From positions 310,001 through 374,000 of the forward strand of contig JAFLKN010000015.1 in the NCBI GenBank assembly GCA_019163175.1: a DNA stretch of 64,000 nucleotides. Direction: 5' to 3'. The notes beneath the pieces were generated by a model. It did no database searches, was not told the DNA's origin, and saw only the letters and a program-made list of their open reading frames with translations. A program made the position numbers and the translations under genes. Positions 26,819 to 35,515 of the stretch are shown in pieces. Positions within the stretch are counted from its first letter, which is position 1, and each line of letters begins with the position of its first letter. Source of the stretch: Prolixibacteraceae bacterium (lineage in GTDB: Bacteria > Bacteroidota > Bacteroidia > Bacteroidales > Prolixibacteraceae).

Positions 26819-27123
26819 AGGCTAAGTATTAAAATTAGGGTTCACGTTTATTGGTTTTTCTTAAATTTCCTGATTATAAGCTATACTCGACGGATTATTA
26901 TCTCCTGAATGAATATTCTGACCTTAGCTTCATGAAAAATATAAGTCTAAAGTTAATAAACGCATAATGTTTGTTCATTTTTGGATGAGGACAAAATGTA
27001 GACACTTTAATACTTTGTTTAAACCTTTGGTAAGATTTTGCAACAGATTGGTCACGGATAATTATTGATTTATGCACATCATCGTGTAAATATTAAATTC
27101 CAGATAAGCAAACAGTGTTCGGA

Positions 27124-27262
27124 TGTCTATATTTTGTCCACAATGGTTTGTTTGTCGATACATGATTTGTGAGTTTCTTTGGTTAGAAATTTGTTTTTTC
27201 TGTTAGACAAGAGTGTCTGATAAAATGTGTTGGTAATAACCAGAATTTTATGAGGATTCTGG
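27124..27262 (+). repeat. Copy A of a diverged ~135-bp direct repeat flanking HU
   Basis: Order of shared blocks: TGTCTATATTTTGTCC (27124-27139), 62 unlike bases, GTTAGA...TGTCTGA (27202-27220), then CCAGAATTTTA and ATTCTGG forming a hairpin (27240-27262). The same blocks with the same spacing occur in copy B (27727-27858). Block identity is about 13/16 for the first, and the hairpin arms are identical. Confidence 0.6.
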
Positions 27263-27269
27263 TTATTAC
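27233..27269. repeat. Perfect 14-bp inverted repeat upstream of HU
   Basis: GTAATAACCAGAAT (27233-27246) and ATTCTGGTTATTAC (27256-27269) with a 9-base loop. No T-run follows, and no gene precedes it on either strand within 400 bp, so it is not a simple terminator. It could be an operator, cruciform or RNA hairpin in the leader. Confidence 0.65.
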
Positions 27270-27370
27270 ATCAAATCAATACAAATGATCTTCAATTGAT
27301 TAATATTATTCTGCTTAGATAATTTATTGCTGAAGAATGACTGTTTTCTTAACCCTAAATAAATTCACTA

Positions 27371-27640
27371 ATGAACAAAGCTCAATTAATCGATGCAATT
27401 GCTGAAAAAGCGAACTTAACAAAAGTTGACGTAAAAAAGGCTTTAGATGCCTTTTCTAGTGTAACTTCCGATGCCCTAAAAACTGGTGACCGTGTTGCTA
27501 TAATGGGTTTCGGTTCGTTTTCTGTTTCTTACCGCCAACCCCGAAATGGAAGAAACCCAAAGACTGGTGCGAAAATAAGTATAGAAGGGAAGAAATTTGT
27601 TAAGTTTAAAGGAGGCAATGAATTAAGTGAAATAATCTGA
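27371..27640 (+). CDS. HU-family DNA-binding protein
   Basis: An 89-residue HU protein with the classical sequence (MNKAQLIDAIAEKANLTKVD, GFGSFSVSYRQPRNGRNPKTG, and KFVKFKGG). It forms dimers that bend and compact DNA. The beta-arm RNPKTG with the intercalating proline is intact. The gene is isolated: 550 bases of non-coding DNA before it and 370 after it, each containing a copy of the same structured repeat. It ends in a strong terminator. Confidence 0.95.
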   Translation: MNKAQLIDAIAEKANLTKVDVKKALDAFSSVTSDALKTGDRVAIMGFGSFSVSYRQPRNGRNPKTGAKISIEGKKFVKFKGGNELSEII

Positions 27641-27651
27641 AAATTTCACTT

Positions 27652-27686
27652 GAAAAGTGGACTTATGGGTAAGTCCGCTTTTCTTA
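27652..27686 (+). terminator. Terminator of the HU gene
   Basis: A 14-bp stem (GAAAAGTGGACTTA / TAAGTCCGCTTTTC, one G-T pair) with a 4-base loop, T-rich on its 3' side, 12 bp past the HU stop. Confidence 0.82.
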
Positions 27687-27726
27687 ATCTATCCAATACT
27701 AATAAAACAGGGCGAAATCAGCTCCT

Positions 27727-27858
27727 TGTCCACGTTTTGTCCATGACGCTTCCATGGATGTTTTTCGAATAATCTATTATTTTGCATAAACAGGTACATC
27801 AGTTAGATATTTGTCTGACTAGATTGCTTTTGCGACCAGAATTTTACAAATATTCTGG
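27727..27858 (+). repeat. Copy B of the diverged ~135-bp direct repeat flanking HU
   Basis: Blocks in order: TGTCCACGTTTTGTCC (27727-27742), 59 unlike bases, GTTAGATATTTGTCTGA (27802-27818), then a CCAGAAT (27836-27842) / ATTCTGG (27852-27858) hairpin with the same 9-base loop length as copy A. It lies 153 bp before the next start codon. Confidence 0.6.
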
Positions 27859-28010
27859 CTCATTCTGTTTTTAGTTTGATGATAAATGAATCTTCCTCTA
27901 GGTGTAGAGTCAGACGGTGGTAAAGATTGAAGAATAAGGTTCGGAATTCCAGCTAATAATGGATTGCTCCATCCGAACATTGAAATATAAATTGATAACA
28001 ATACTTTCGG

Positions 28011-29096
28011 ATGAAAAAGATTCTATTTATTGACGACAATACTGCATTGAGGGAAGTAACTCTTGAAGCCCTGCAATTGGAAGGATTTGATGCTTTGGGT
28101 GCAGAAAATGGAAAGCAGGGAATCCTAATGGCAAAAGAACAAATTCCTGATTTAATTCTGTGCGACATAATGATGCCCGAAACGGATGGCTATGAAGTGT
28201 ATAAGCAATTAAAATCTGATTCGTCAACCTCATTGATTCCTTTCATTTTTTTGACTGCCCTTTCGGAGCGGGATGATGTTCGAAAAGGAATGAACCTTGG
28301 AGCTGACGATTATGTCACAAAACCAATTGCCTTAAGCGAATTGCTGGAAACAATTTATACCCGACTTGAAAAAGCCGGTAACATTGACAATCAGCTAAAA
28401 AGCAGGATGAATGAGTTAAAAGATAGAATAATCCATACCTTACCTCATGAATTACTAACACCCTTAAATTCAATAATCGGGTTTGCCGAGTTACTTCGTG
28501 AAGAAGCAGGAAAACTTAGCCGATATGAGATTAGCGAAATGGCTTCGGCCATAGAGGTTAGTGGAAATCGCCTTCAGGACTCAGTTAATAACTATCTGAA
28601 TTACGTTGTTGCTTCATCCAGGAATGAACCTAGAGGCGAAGTATCTACTTTAAATAATACCAGCGATCGGATGAGAGAAATTTCAACACATGTTGCTGAA
28701 AAGTACAAACGAGCTAACGATTTAATCCTCAGTTTAGACAATGCTTCGCTCATGATGGAATTTGACGATTTTGATTTTATTATTAAAGAATTAGTCGACA
28801 ATGCTTTTAAATTTTCAGAACCAAAGTCAAATGTTACTGTAGCCAACTCAGTTCGCAATTGTTTAATGGAGATAGGAATAACCGATAATGGAGTTGGATT
28901 TCCTCTTGAATGCATGGAAGATATAGGTGCTTTTAATCAATTCAACCGAAAAAAAATGGAGCAGCAGGGTTCGGGCCTGGGTCTTATTACTTCTATGTTA
29001 ATTGTGCAAAGGTATAAAGGGTCGGTAAAAATTACCAACAACAAATTCGGATCAACAGTTTTAATAACCTTACCAGTAGCACATAACCAAAGATAA
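28011..29096 (+). CDS. Soluble REC-histidine kinase
   Basis: 361 residues in the order receiver then kinase. The REC domain (1-120) has the acidic pocket IDDN, phospho-acceptor Asp52 in LILCDIMMPE and the Lys in DDYVTKP. A linker leads to a HisKA domain with His146 in TLPHELLTPLNS and a HATPase_c domain with N box IIKELVDNAFKF, G1 ITDNGVGF and G2 GSGLGL. There is no membrane segment, so it is cytosolic and probably relays phosphate from another kinase. First of three signalling genes; the 1422-residue kinase follows after 176 bp. Confidence 0.87.
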   Translation: MKKILFIDDNTALREVTLEALQLEGFDALGAENGKQGILMAKEQIPDLILCDIMMPETDGYEVYKQLKSDSSTSLIPFIFLTALSERDDVRKGMNLGADDYVTKPIALSELLETIYTRLEKAGNIDNQLKSRMNELKDRIIHTLPHELLTPLNSIIGFAELLREEAGKLSRYEISEMASAIEVSGNRLQDSVNNYLNYVVASSRNEPRGEVSTLNNTSDRMREISTHVAEKYKRANDLILSLDNASLMMEFDDFDFIIKELVDNAFKFSEPKSNVTVANSVRNCLMEIGITDNGVGFPLECMEDIGAFNQFNRKKMEQQGSGLGLITSMLIVQRYKGSVKITNNKFGSTVLITLPVAHNQR

Positions 29097-29272
29097 ATTT
29101 TATCAAAAAAATTAAAATCAGAAATACCAAAGTTAATTTCTACCTTTATTCAGTTATTAATAAGTCATTTAGGTATTTCAATGATTAAATATTGCACCTG
29201 CACAAGGACAATGAAATTTTACATGCTCAAAATGATTCATTGTGTATGTATAAAATGGGATGAAAAAGGGAT

Positions 29273-32200
29273 ATGAATACGAGTTTTAAGAATGAATCTG
29301 TAGATGAGGTCAATGCCCTGACCAACGATTCTACTGTAGATTACATGAACGTAATCGATGAATTAAAGAGGCAAAGGCTTGAACTTGAATTGGCCAATAA
29401 AGAATTGATAAAAGACAAAGAGTTGGCCGAAAATCAATTGAAGAATCATATTGATTTTTATAAATATGCTCCTTCTGGCTATTTTACATTGGACCGTGAT
29501 GGGCTTATTCTGCAATTGAATCAAAGTGCATCAGAATTTCTGGGAGTAGAAATTGATCAGTTAAAAGGGAAACGATTGATTGATTATTTAGACTCAAACT
29601 CTCATATTATTTTCGAAAAGTTCATAGCTGAAATTTTCAATTCAGATGAAAAAAAGAGCTGCAAAGTTTCATTAAAATCACTTTACAACATTCCGGTAAG
29701 TGTTTTGATTGAAGGCCGATCACTACCAAACAAACTCGAATGCCTTGTCGACATGGTGGATGTTATGGGTCGCATGAAAATTTTTGAGAAACTCGTTGAA
29801 AGTGAAACAAAATACAGGTCGCTCCTTGATGATCTGAGCGATGGTGTTGGAATTATCGACCTTGAGGAGACATTTATATATGCAAATGCGGCAGGAGAAG
29901 CAATTTTTGGAGTATCCCCCGGAGATCTGAGAAACCGCAATTTAATGGAATTCTTGAGTGAAGATCAAATTCTGGTCATTCAAAAAGAATCAGAAAAAAG
30001 GACCTTGGGCGAAAAATCGCGCTATGAATTAGATATCATCACACCTGACGGTAAACAAAAAACCATAATGGTTTCCGGAACCCCACATTATAACCGTAAT
30101 GGAGAATTAAATGGGACCTTGGGAATGTTCTCTGATATTACAAAACAAAAGAACGATGAGCGCGAAATACAAAAGAGACTAAAACTGGAACTCACTATTT
30201 CAGAAATATCAAATGACTTTGTACATCTTAAAAAAGAATACCTCGATCATTCAGTCAACAGGGCACTGCAAAAAATAGGAGACTTTGCCGGGGTCGACCG
30301 AAGCTATATTTTTCTGTTTTCTGAGGATGGACTTTACTGCAACAATACCCATGAATGGTGCGCCAATGGAATTGAACCACAAATAGAAAATCTGCAAGAT
30401 GTTCCGGTAGAGCTAATGCCATGGTGGATGGATAAACTTAAAAAGTTCGAAACTATTCACATTCCATTGGTAGCAAATCTACCCCCCGAAGCTCAGGCGG
30501 AAAAGGAAATTCTGGAAGCACAAGACATTAAATCGCTGCTGGTAATACCGTTGTTAACTTCTGATTCGGTTATAGGCTTTCTTGGTTTCGATTCGGTTGC
30601 CGATGTAAAAGCATGGCAAAATGAAGATATTCTGCTCTTAACCATGTTGGGCGAAATTTTGGGAAATGGTTTTGGCCGGATGAAATATGAGGAAGATTTA
30701 GTAAGAATCAATACCGAGCTCGAGCTGAAAGTTGAAAAAAGGACACTGGATATAAAAAAGCTTCTGGAACTTAATCGTGTAATTGTTGATAATGTTGGCT
30801 TAATAGTTATATCAACAGATAAGGATGGACTTATAAAGTCATTCAATCCTTTTGCTGAAAAAATACTTGGATATGAATCAAGCGAAGTTATTGGAAAATG
30901 TACTCCTCTTATTTTCCACGACCAAGCTGAGCTTTGGGGAAAAAATAAGTATTTGTCATCTTTCCAAAAACCGAAAGGTGACGTGGATTTTAGAGAGCTG
31001 ACCAGGATGAGTCTCAATGAGAGTAAATATAGCGAAGGAAATGAATGGACTTATGTGTGCAAAAATGGTCAGAAGATAAATGTTTTACTTACAGTCAGTA
31101 AGCTTGAAGATGAACAGGGCGATGTAACAGGATTTGTTGGAGTTGCAATCGACATTACTGACAAAAAAATAGCTGAGAAAGATCAGATTAAAACAATGCA
31201 AAATCTGACCATTTTGATTCAGAATTTGCAGGCAGGAACCCTGTTCGAAGATGAAACACGGCATATTTACATGGTTAATCAGTCTTTCTGTAACCTATTC
31301 GGCATAAATTTGCCCCCAGAGGTTCTGGTTGGGTTCGATTGTGCTGACGCATCCGAGGCCAGTAAGCATCTGATGGAAAATCCTGACCAATTTATTACTC
31401 GTATTGACGAAATTATCTCAGCTCGAAAGATTGTAATTAACGATGAATTGTATTTAAAAGATGGCAAGGTTTACGAACGTGACTATATTCCAATTTTACT
31501 AAACGATGATCTGGTGGGGCATCTATGGCAATACCGCGACATCAGCGAACGAAAACTGAACGAAAGATATGCCGTTATTCAACGCGATCTGGGTTTCAAT
31601 CTGGCAACAACTACAACTATCGAACAAGCGTTAAATCAGGTTATCTATTCAACCTTCCGGATTGAAGGAATTCATGCTGTTGGTGTTTATCTCATTAATC
31701 CGGAAACTGACGAACTGGAGCTCATTGTTCACAAAGGATTTTCCACCAATTTTGTCGAACTGGTCAGACGATACAATCATGAACACACTCAATTCGGTAT
31801 AGTAAATAAAGGCGAACCTGTATATGGTCTGTATGATGAAATCATTACAGATTCTGATTTATTCCTTAATGAAGATTTAAATCAAATTGGAGTAATCCCA
31901 ATCAAACATGAGGATAAAATTATCGGGTCGGTAAATATTGCATCCCGTTCGTCTGAAAGGCTAAAATATGCTTCCAGAATATCTCTTGAAATAATTGCTG
32001 CCCAGATTGGTGGAGCGCTTGCCCGCATAAATACTGAGAATGCGCTGAAATTAAGTCAACGAAATTTTCAGCTGATGTTTGATACCATCGATGACTTCAT
32101 GTTTATTTTAGATGCTGAAGGAAAAATTATTAAAACCAATCCGGTTGTTGAACGACGGCTTGGCTATACCCGCGAGGAGCTTCATGGCCTGTCTGTCTTA

Positions 32201-33541
32201 ATGGTTCATCCGCCAGCCAGACGGGAAGAAGCTGGTTTTATTGTGGGAGAAATGCTTGCCGGACGCCTTGAGGTTTGTCCTGTACCGCTGTGTAAGAAAA
32301 ACGGTGAATTCATCCCTGTCGAAACCAAGGTTGTATTTGGGAAATGGGATGGTTTAGATGCTTTATATGGAATTTCTCGCGATATATCCGAAAGGCTTAA
32401 GGCTGAGGAAACACTGCGCAAAAGTGAGGAACGTTGGAACTTTGCGCTCGAAGGATCGGGCGATGGAGTATGGGACTGGAATATTATAACCAACGAGGTA
32501 TTTTTCTCGAAACAATGGAAAGCCATGCTAGGATATTCGACAACCGAAATTGAGAATAAGCTGGAAGAATGGGAAAAACGCGTTCATCCGGATGATATTC
32601 AGGCTTGTCTGGCCGATTTGGATAAACATTTTTATGGTGAGACTGAGATATATGTAAATGAGCATCGGATGCTTTGCAAAGATGGAAACTATAAATGGAT
32701 ACTCGATCGCGGTAAGGTTATTGAATGGACCAACGAAGGTCAAGCCTTGCGGATAATAGGCACACACACCGATATAACTCCCCGGAAACTCTTCGAAGAA
32801 CAATTGCGCAAAGCGATTGAAAAAGAAAAGGAACTGAATGATTTAAAATCCCGCTTTGTTGCAACAGCCTCGCACGAGTTCAGAACCCCACTGGCATCGA
32901 TTCTGATGGTTAGCGAAACCCTCATTTCGTACCAGAAAAAAATGGATGAATTGCAAATTAGTGCCCGGTTGCAAAAAATCAAGGAACACGTTTTGCATCT
33001 TACCAACATTGTAAATGATGTTCTCCAACTTTCTAAAATGCAGGAAGGAAAAATCGGGTTTAATCCTAAAGATGAAGATCTGATTGCCATGTTTCGCAAT
33101 ATCATCGACGGATTTAATTCAACTATCCTTGTGAAAGGTAACATCACCTTCAGCAATCCATTTAAAACCCTGATTGGCTTTGTTGATAACCGACTGATTA
33201 CTCAGGCCATTTCCAATTTGATTTCAAATGCAATCAAATATTCAGTTGAAGACCCAAAGGTTCTCATCGAACTGAAACTCCAAAACGACGAATTAATTTT
33301 CAGCGTTCAGGATTACGGAATGGGAATACCGGAGCAAGATCAGAAACATTTATGTACCCCATTTTTCAGGGCCGGAAATGCTTCAACAATCCAGGGGAAC
33401 GGGCTCGGGTTGAGTATCGTCAGAGAGTCTGTTCAAATGCATGGAGGAAACATTTCATTTAAAAGCAATCCAACTCTAGGGTCAACATTTACTTTGCATT
33501 TCCCTGTTGGTATAATTTCATCGTATAGTTTTACTGAATGA
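29273..33541 (+). CDS. 1422-residue multi-PAS/GAF sensor histidine kinase
   Basis: A soluble kinase with a chain of sensors: PAS at ~50-160 and ~180-300, GAF ~310-480, PAS ~505-640 and ~650-765, GAF ~775-920, PAS ~925-1045 and ~1050-1180, then HisKA with His1201 in TASHEFRTPLAS and HATPase_c with ISNLISNAIKYS, VQDYGMGIP and GNGLGLSIV. There is no signal peptide or membrane helix, so it senses cytosolic cues. It lies between a REC-kinase and a REC-HTH regulator and probably passes phosphate to one or both. The signal is unknown; one PAS (~1050-1180) has the WDWNIITNEVFFS pattern of PAS_3 folds. Confidence 0.88.
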   Translation: MNTSFKNESVDEVNALTNDSTVDYMNVIDELKRQRLELELANKELIKDKELAENQLKNHIDFYKYAPSGYFTLDRDGLILQLNQSASEFLGVEIDQLKGKRLIDYLDSNSHIIFEKFIAEIFNSDEKKSCKVSLKSLYNIPVSVLIEGRSLPNKLECLVDMVDVMGRMKIFEKLVESETKYRSLLDDLSDGVGIIDLEETFIYANAAGEAIFGVSPGDLRNRNLMEFLSEDQILVIQKESEKRTLGEKSRYELDIITPDGKQKTIMVSGTPHYNRNGELNGTLGMFSDITKQKNDEREIQKRLKLELTISEISNDFVHLKKEYLDHSVNRALQKIGDFAGVDRSYIFLFSEDGLYCNNTHEWCANGIEPQIENLQDVPVELMPWWMDKLKKFETIHIPLVANLPPEAQAEKEILEAQDIKSLLVIPLLTSDSVIGFLGFDSVADVKAWQNEDILLLTMLGEILGNGFGRMKYEEDLVRINTELELKVEKRTLDIKKLLELNRVIVDNVGLIVISTDKDGLIKSFNPFAEKILGYESSEVIGKCTPLIFHDQAELWGKNKYLSSFQKPKGDVDFRELTRMSLNESKYSEGNEWTYVCKNGQKINVLLTVSKLEDEQGDVTGFVGVAIDITDKKIAEKDQIKTMQNLTILIQNLQAGTLFEDETRHIYMVNQSFCNLFGINLPPEVLVGFDCADASEASKHLMENPDQFITRIDEIISARKIVINDELYLKDGKVYERDYIPILLNDDLVGHLWQYRDISERKLNERYAVIQRDLGFNLATTTTIEQALNQVIYSTFRIEGIHAVGVYLINPETDELELIVHKGFSTNFVELVRRYNHEHTQFGIVNKGEPVYGLYDEIITDSDLFLNEDLNQIGVIPIKHEDKIIGSVNIASRSSERLKYASRISLEIIAAQIGGALARINTENALKLSQRNFQLMFDTIDDFMFILDAEGKIIKTNPVVERRLGYTREELHGLSVLMVHPPARREEAGFIVGEMLAGRLEVCPVPLCKKNGEFIPVETKVVFGKWDGLDALYGISRDISERLKAEETLRKSEERWNFALEGSGDGVWDWNIITNEVFFSKQWKAMLGYSTTEIENKLEEWEKRVHPDDIQACLADLDKHFYGETEIYVNEHRMLCKDGNYKWILDRGKVIEWTNEGQALRIIGTHTDITPRKLFEEQLRKAIEKEKELNDLKSRFVATASHEFRTPLASILMVSETLISYQKKMDELQISARLQKIKEHVLHLTNIVNDVLQLSKMQEGKIGFNPKDEDLIAMFRNIIDGFNSTILVKGNITFSNPFKTLIGFVDNRLITQAISNLISNAIKYSVEDPKVLIELKLQNDELIFSVQDYGMGIPEQDQKHLCTPFFRAGNASTIQGNGLGLSIVRESVQMHGGNISFKSNPTLGSTFTLHFPVGIISSYSFTE

Positions 33542-33640
33542 TATAAAAAGATAATTATCCGGGTTTGCTGAAAAACATTTCGGGAACTGGAAATTAAATT
33601 AATTAAATGCCTAACTTAATCCTGAATTGATTTGAATGCT

Positions 33641-34603
33641 ATGACCAAAATCTTAATCATTGAGGATACTGTTCTGTTGAGAGAGAATATTGCTGATGTA
33701 TTGGAACAGGAGGGATTTGAAGTAATTCATGCCGATGACGGATATACCGGTATACAGATGGCCAGGGAACATCAGCCCGACCTGATTTTATGCGATATTG
33801 TTATGCCAGGCATGGATGGTTATGATGTATTACAATTTCTAAAAACTGAAGATGGGCAACTGCCATTTCCTTTCATTTTTATAACTGCTTTGGCCGAGCG
33901 CAAAAACTACAGAGAAGGCATGGAGATGGGCGCCGATGATTATTTGGTCAAACCATTTACGATAAGCGAGTTGCTAAATGCCATCAATACACGTTTGTCG
34001 AAGCACAATTCGGTCGAGAAGCGCATCCGGTTGCAGATTGAGAAGATTGAAAATGAACTAAAATCCAGGATCTCGGAGCTAAAGGAGCAAAACGAAAATC
34101 AGAAATTGGTTATCGATGATATCTCTGCAACCAACATACATGTAATGGGTCAGTTAAACGAGAAGCAGGCACAGTTAATGCACGAGGCGCTACGCTCAAT
34201 CGAGATAAATACCACCCTCCAATACATGGCCAAACATTTGTCGACTGAGCTTCAGAAAACAGGAATTGCGGAAGAACAACGAGCAGTGTTGGTCGATCTC
34301 AGGAATAAGATTCGTCAACGATCCGTTTTGGTGAATAACTGGACTGTCTTTCAGTTAAAATTCAATCAAACTTATCCAAATTTCACATCGCGTTTAATCA
34401 TTCGGTACCCACAATTGACACAACAGGATCTCATCATTATTTCTGCGGTTTTTATCAACCTTAATACCCATCAGCTATCTGTTATTCTTGGCATTTCTCC
34501 GGAGAGCGTTAGGAAATGTAAATACAGGCTGAAGAAAAAATTAGACATCGGTAAAGATGTTGATTTGGCCCACTACATTCATGAGTTGAACCTGAATGAC
34601 TGA
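33641..34603 (+). CDS. Response regulator with C-terminal helix-turn-helix
   Basis: 320 residues. The REC domain (1-120; Asp52 in LILCDIVMPG, Lys in DDYLVKP) is very like that of the gene at 28011. A long helical, coiled-coil-like linker (~125-215) leads to a C-terminal HTH (YPQLTQQDLIIISAVF ... LSVILGISPESVRKCKYRLKKKL) of the LuxR-like type often found at the ends of Bacteroidota sensor proteins. The start is the ATG at 33641; an in-frame TTG nine bases upstream is less likely. It is the probable output of the kinase encoded 99 bp upstream. Confidence 0.85.
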   Translation: MTKILIIEDTVLLRENIADVLEQEGFEVIHADDGYTGIQMAREHQPDLILCDIVMPGMDGYDVLQFLKTEDGQLPFPFIFITALAERKNYREGMEMGADDYLVKPFTISELLNAINTRLSKHNSVEKRIRLQIEKIENELKSRISELKEQNENQKLVIDDISATNIHVMGQLNEKQAQLMHEALRSIEINTTLQYMAKHLSTELQKTGIAEEQRAVLVDLRNKIRQRSVLVNNWTVFQLKFNQTYPNFTSRLIIRYPQLTQQDLIIISAVFINLNTHQLSVILGISPESVRKCKYRLKKKLDIGKDVDLAHYIHELNLND

Positions 34604-34659
34604 AACATTAGTTTCTTCTGACTGATAGTGGTACTAATTTTATTCGTTAAGATAACAGT

Positions 34660-35142
34660 TTAAATCGTATTACAAATTCTCAGGTTAGAACTGAGCACCT
34701 CATCGGCAAGGTTTAAATGAATACTTCCTTCAAAGAAGCTTTCGCCATCAAGCAAATTGGGCATAATTTCCTGAACGAGGCTTTCCATTTCCAAATTGAA
34801 AATATTCAGAATATCGACCCATTTTAGCCGACCTGGAATTTTGCTGTCCAATTCTCCTGAAAATTTCGAGGATTCGTAAATAAAGTAGATTGTTGATTCC
34901 TGGGGTTCAGTCTGAATTATCTTAACAACCCCGCGCAGAACAGCATTCGAAACTTCGAGTCCGGTTGATTCTTTAACGCTGTGAATGGCAGCTTCGTTCA
35001 TATCTTCAAGTGTGCCAATGCTGCCCTTTATTCCGGAGTGTTTTCGTTTCAAAGGGACTTCACCTGCAATCTGGTGCAATAAAATATGGTCGGTTTTGTT
35101 GTCAAAAATAAAGGTCAGGGTCTGAATCGATAAATTGCTCAT
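34660..35142 (-). CDS. Degenerate Nudix-fold protein
   Basis: A 160-residue protein with the layout of a Nudix hydrolase: beta start IQTLTFIFDNKTDHILLHQ, then GSIGTLEDMNEAAIHSVKESTGLEV in place of the Nudix box. The spacing fits GX5EX7REUXEEXGU, but REUXEE reads HSVKES, so most metal-binding glutamates are missing. It is probably not a normal pyrophosphohydrolase and may bind a ligand or be inactive. It is convergent with the REC-HTH gene. The fold assignment is by pattern only. Confidence 0.7.
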   Translation of the reverse strand: MSNLSIQTLTFIFDNKTDHILLHQIAGEVPLKRKHSGIKGSIGTLEDMNEAAIHSVKESTGLEVSNAVLRGVVKIIQTEPQESTIYFIYESSKFSGELDSKIPGRLKWVDILNIFNLEMESLVQEIMPNLLDGESFFEGSIHLNLADEVLSSNLRICNTI

Positions 35143-35304
35143 TTAAATTGGAAAACAAAAGTTAGTGAATCAGTGAAAATACAAATCTCATCAGACAGAA
35201 GTTGCTGTCTAATGGTCAAATATAGGTATCATAAAGACAGTATTTTCATATCTGTTCAAGAAACTGTTTAAGTAATGGGCTCAATTTATTGTCGTATTTT
35301 ATTG

Positions 35305-35391
35305 ACTCACCCCCTCGCCCAATAAATCGGGCTTTCCCCCTCTCTTTATAAAGAGAGGGGGCAGAACACCGAAGGTGTGATGGGGGTGAGT
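35305..35391. repeat. Four-arm palindromic repeat
   Basis: Outer stem ACTCACCCCC / GGGGGTGAGT encloses three hairpins: GCCC/GGGC (35317-35332), a perfect 13-bp palindrome CCCCCTCTCTTTA / TAAAGAGAGGGGG (35336-35361), and ACACC/GGTGT (35366-35378). It looks like a folded intergenic element related to other CCCCCT/AGGGGG repeats here. Confidence 0.75.
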
Positions 35392-35464
35392 AAAAAGAGA
35401 AATCTGACCAGTTTTTAAACTTCCCCCTGCTGAAAACCCATCCGGAATGACTGTGTGTATCTGG

Positions 35465-35493
35465 TTTGTGCAAATGTTTAATTCTTATCTTTG
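35465..35493 (+). promoter_or_regulatory. Promoter of the phosphoesterase-sirtuin operon
   Basis: TTTG (35465-35468), 17 bases, then TATCTTTG (35486-35493): both elements of the Bacteroidota sigma-70 promoter match. The expected transcription start is near 35500, about 16 bases before the ATG. Confidence 0.75.
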
Positions 35494-35515
35494 GTAAAAC
35501 CAATTTCGAAGAAAT

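Larger units (their letters stand above)
26819..27370. other. Long intergenic region upstream of the HU gene, with structured repeats
   Basis: About 550 AT-rich bases with no ORF. It holds GGACAAAATGTAGACA (26989-27004), the related inverted TGTCTATATTTTGTCC (27124-27139), a small AGACA/TGTCT hairpin (27205-27218) and a perfect 14-bp inverted repeat (27233-27269). Most of 27124-27262 recurs, diverged, after the HU gene at 27727-27858. Confidence 0.6.
27641..28010. other. Intergenic region between HU and the REC-kinase gene
   Basis: 370 bases: the HU terminator (27652-27686), repeat copy B (27727-27858), and about 150 bases to the next start codon. No RNA or coding gene is recognised. Confidence 0.55.
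35143..35515. other. Divergent intergenic region with cruciform repeat and promoter
   Basis: 373 bases: a large multi-hairpin repeat at 35305-35391 and the promoter of the phosphoesterase operon at 35465-35493. The 85-codon minus ORF (35246-35503) runs through the repeat and is not called. Confidence 0.6.

Noticed and set aside
27233-27269. Perfect inverted repeat upstream of HU as a terminator
   Set aside because: There is no T-run on either side and no gene ending nearby, so it is listed as a repeat rather than a terminator.
35246-35503. 85-codon minus ORF
   Set aside because: It reads through the four-arm palindromic repeat and antisense to the phosphoesterase promoter.
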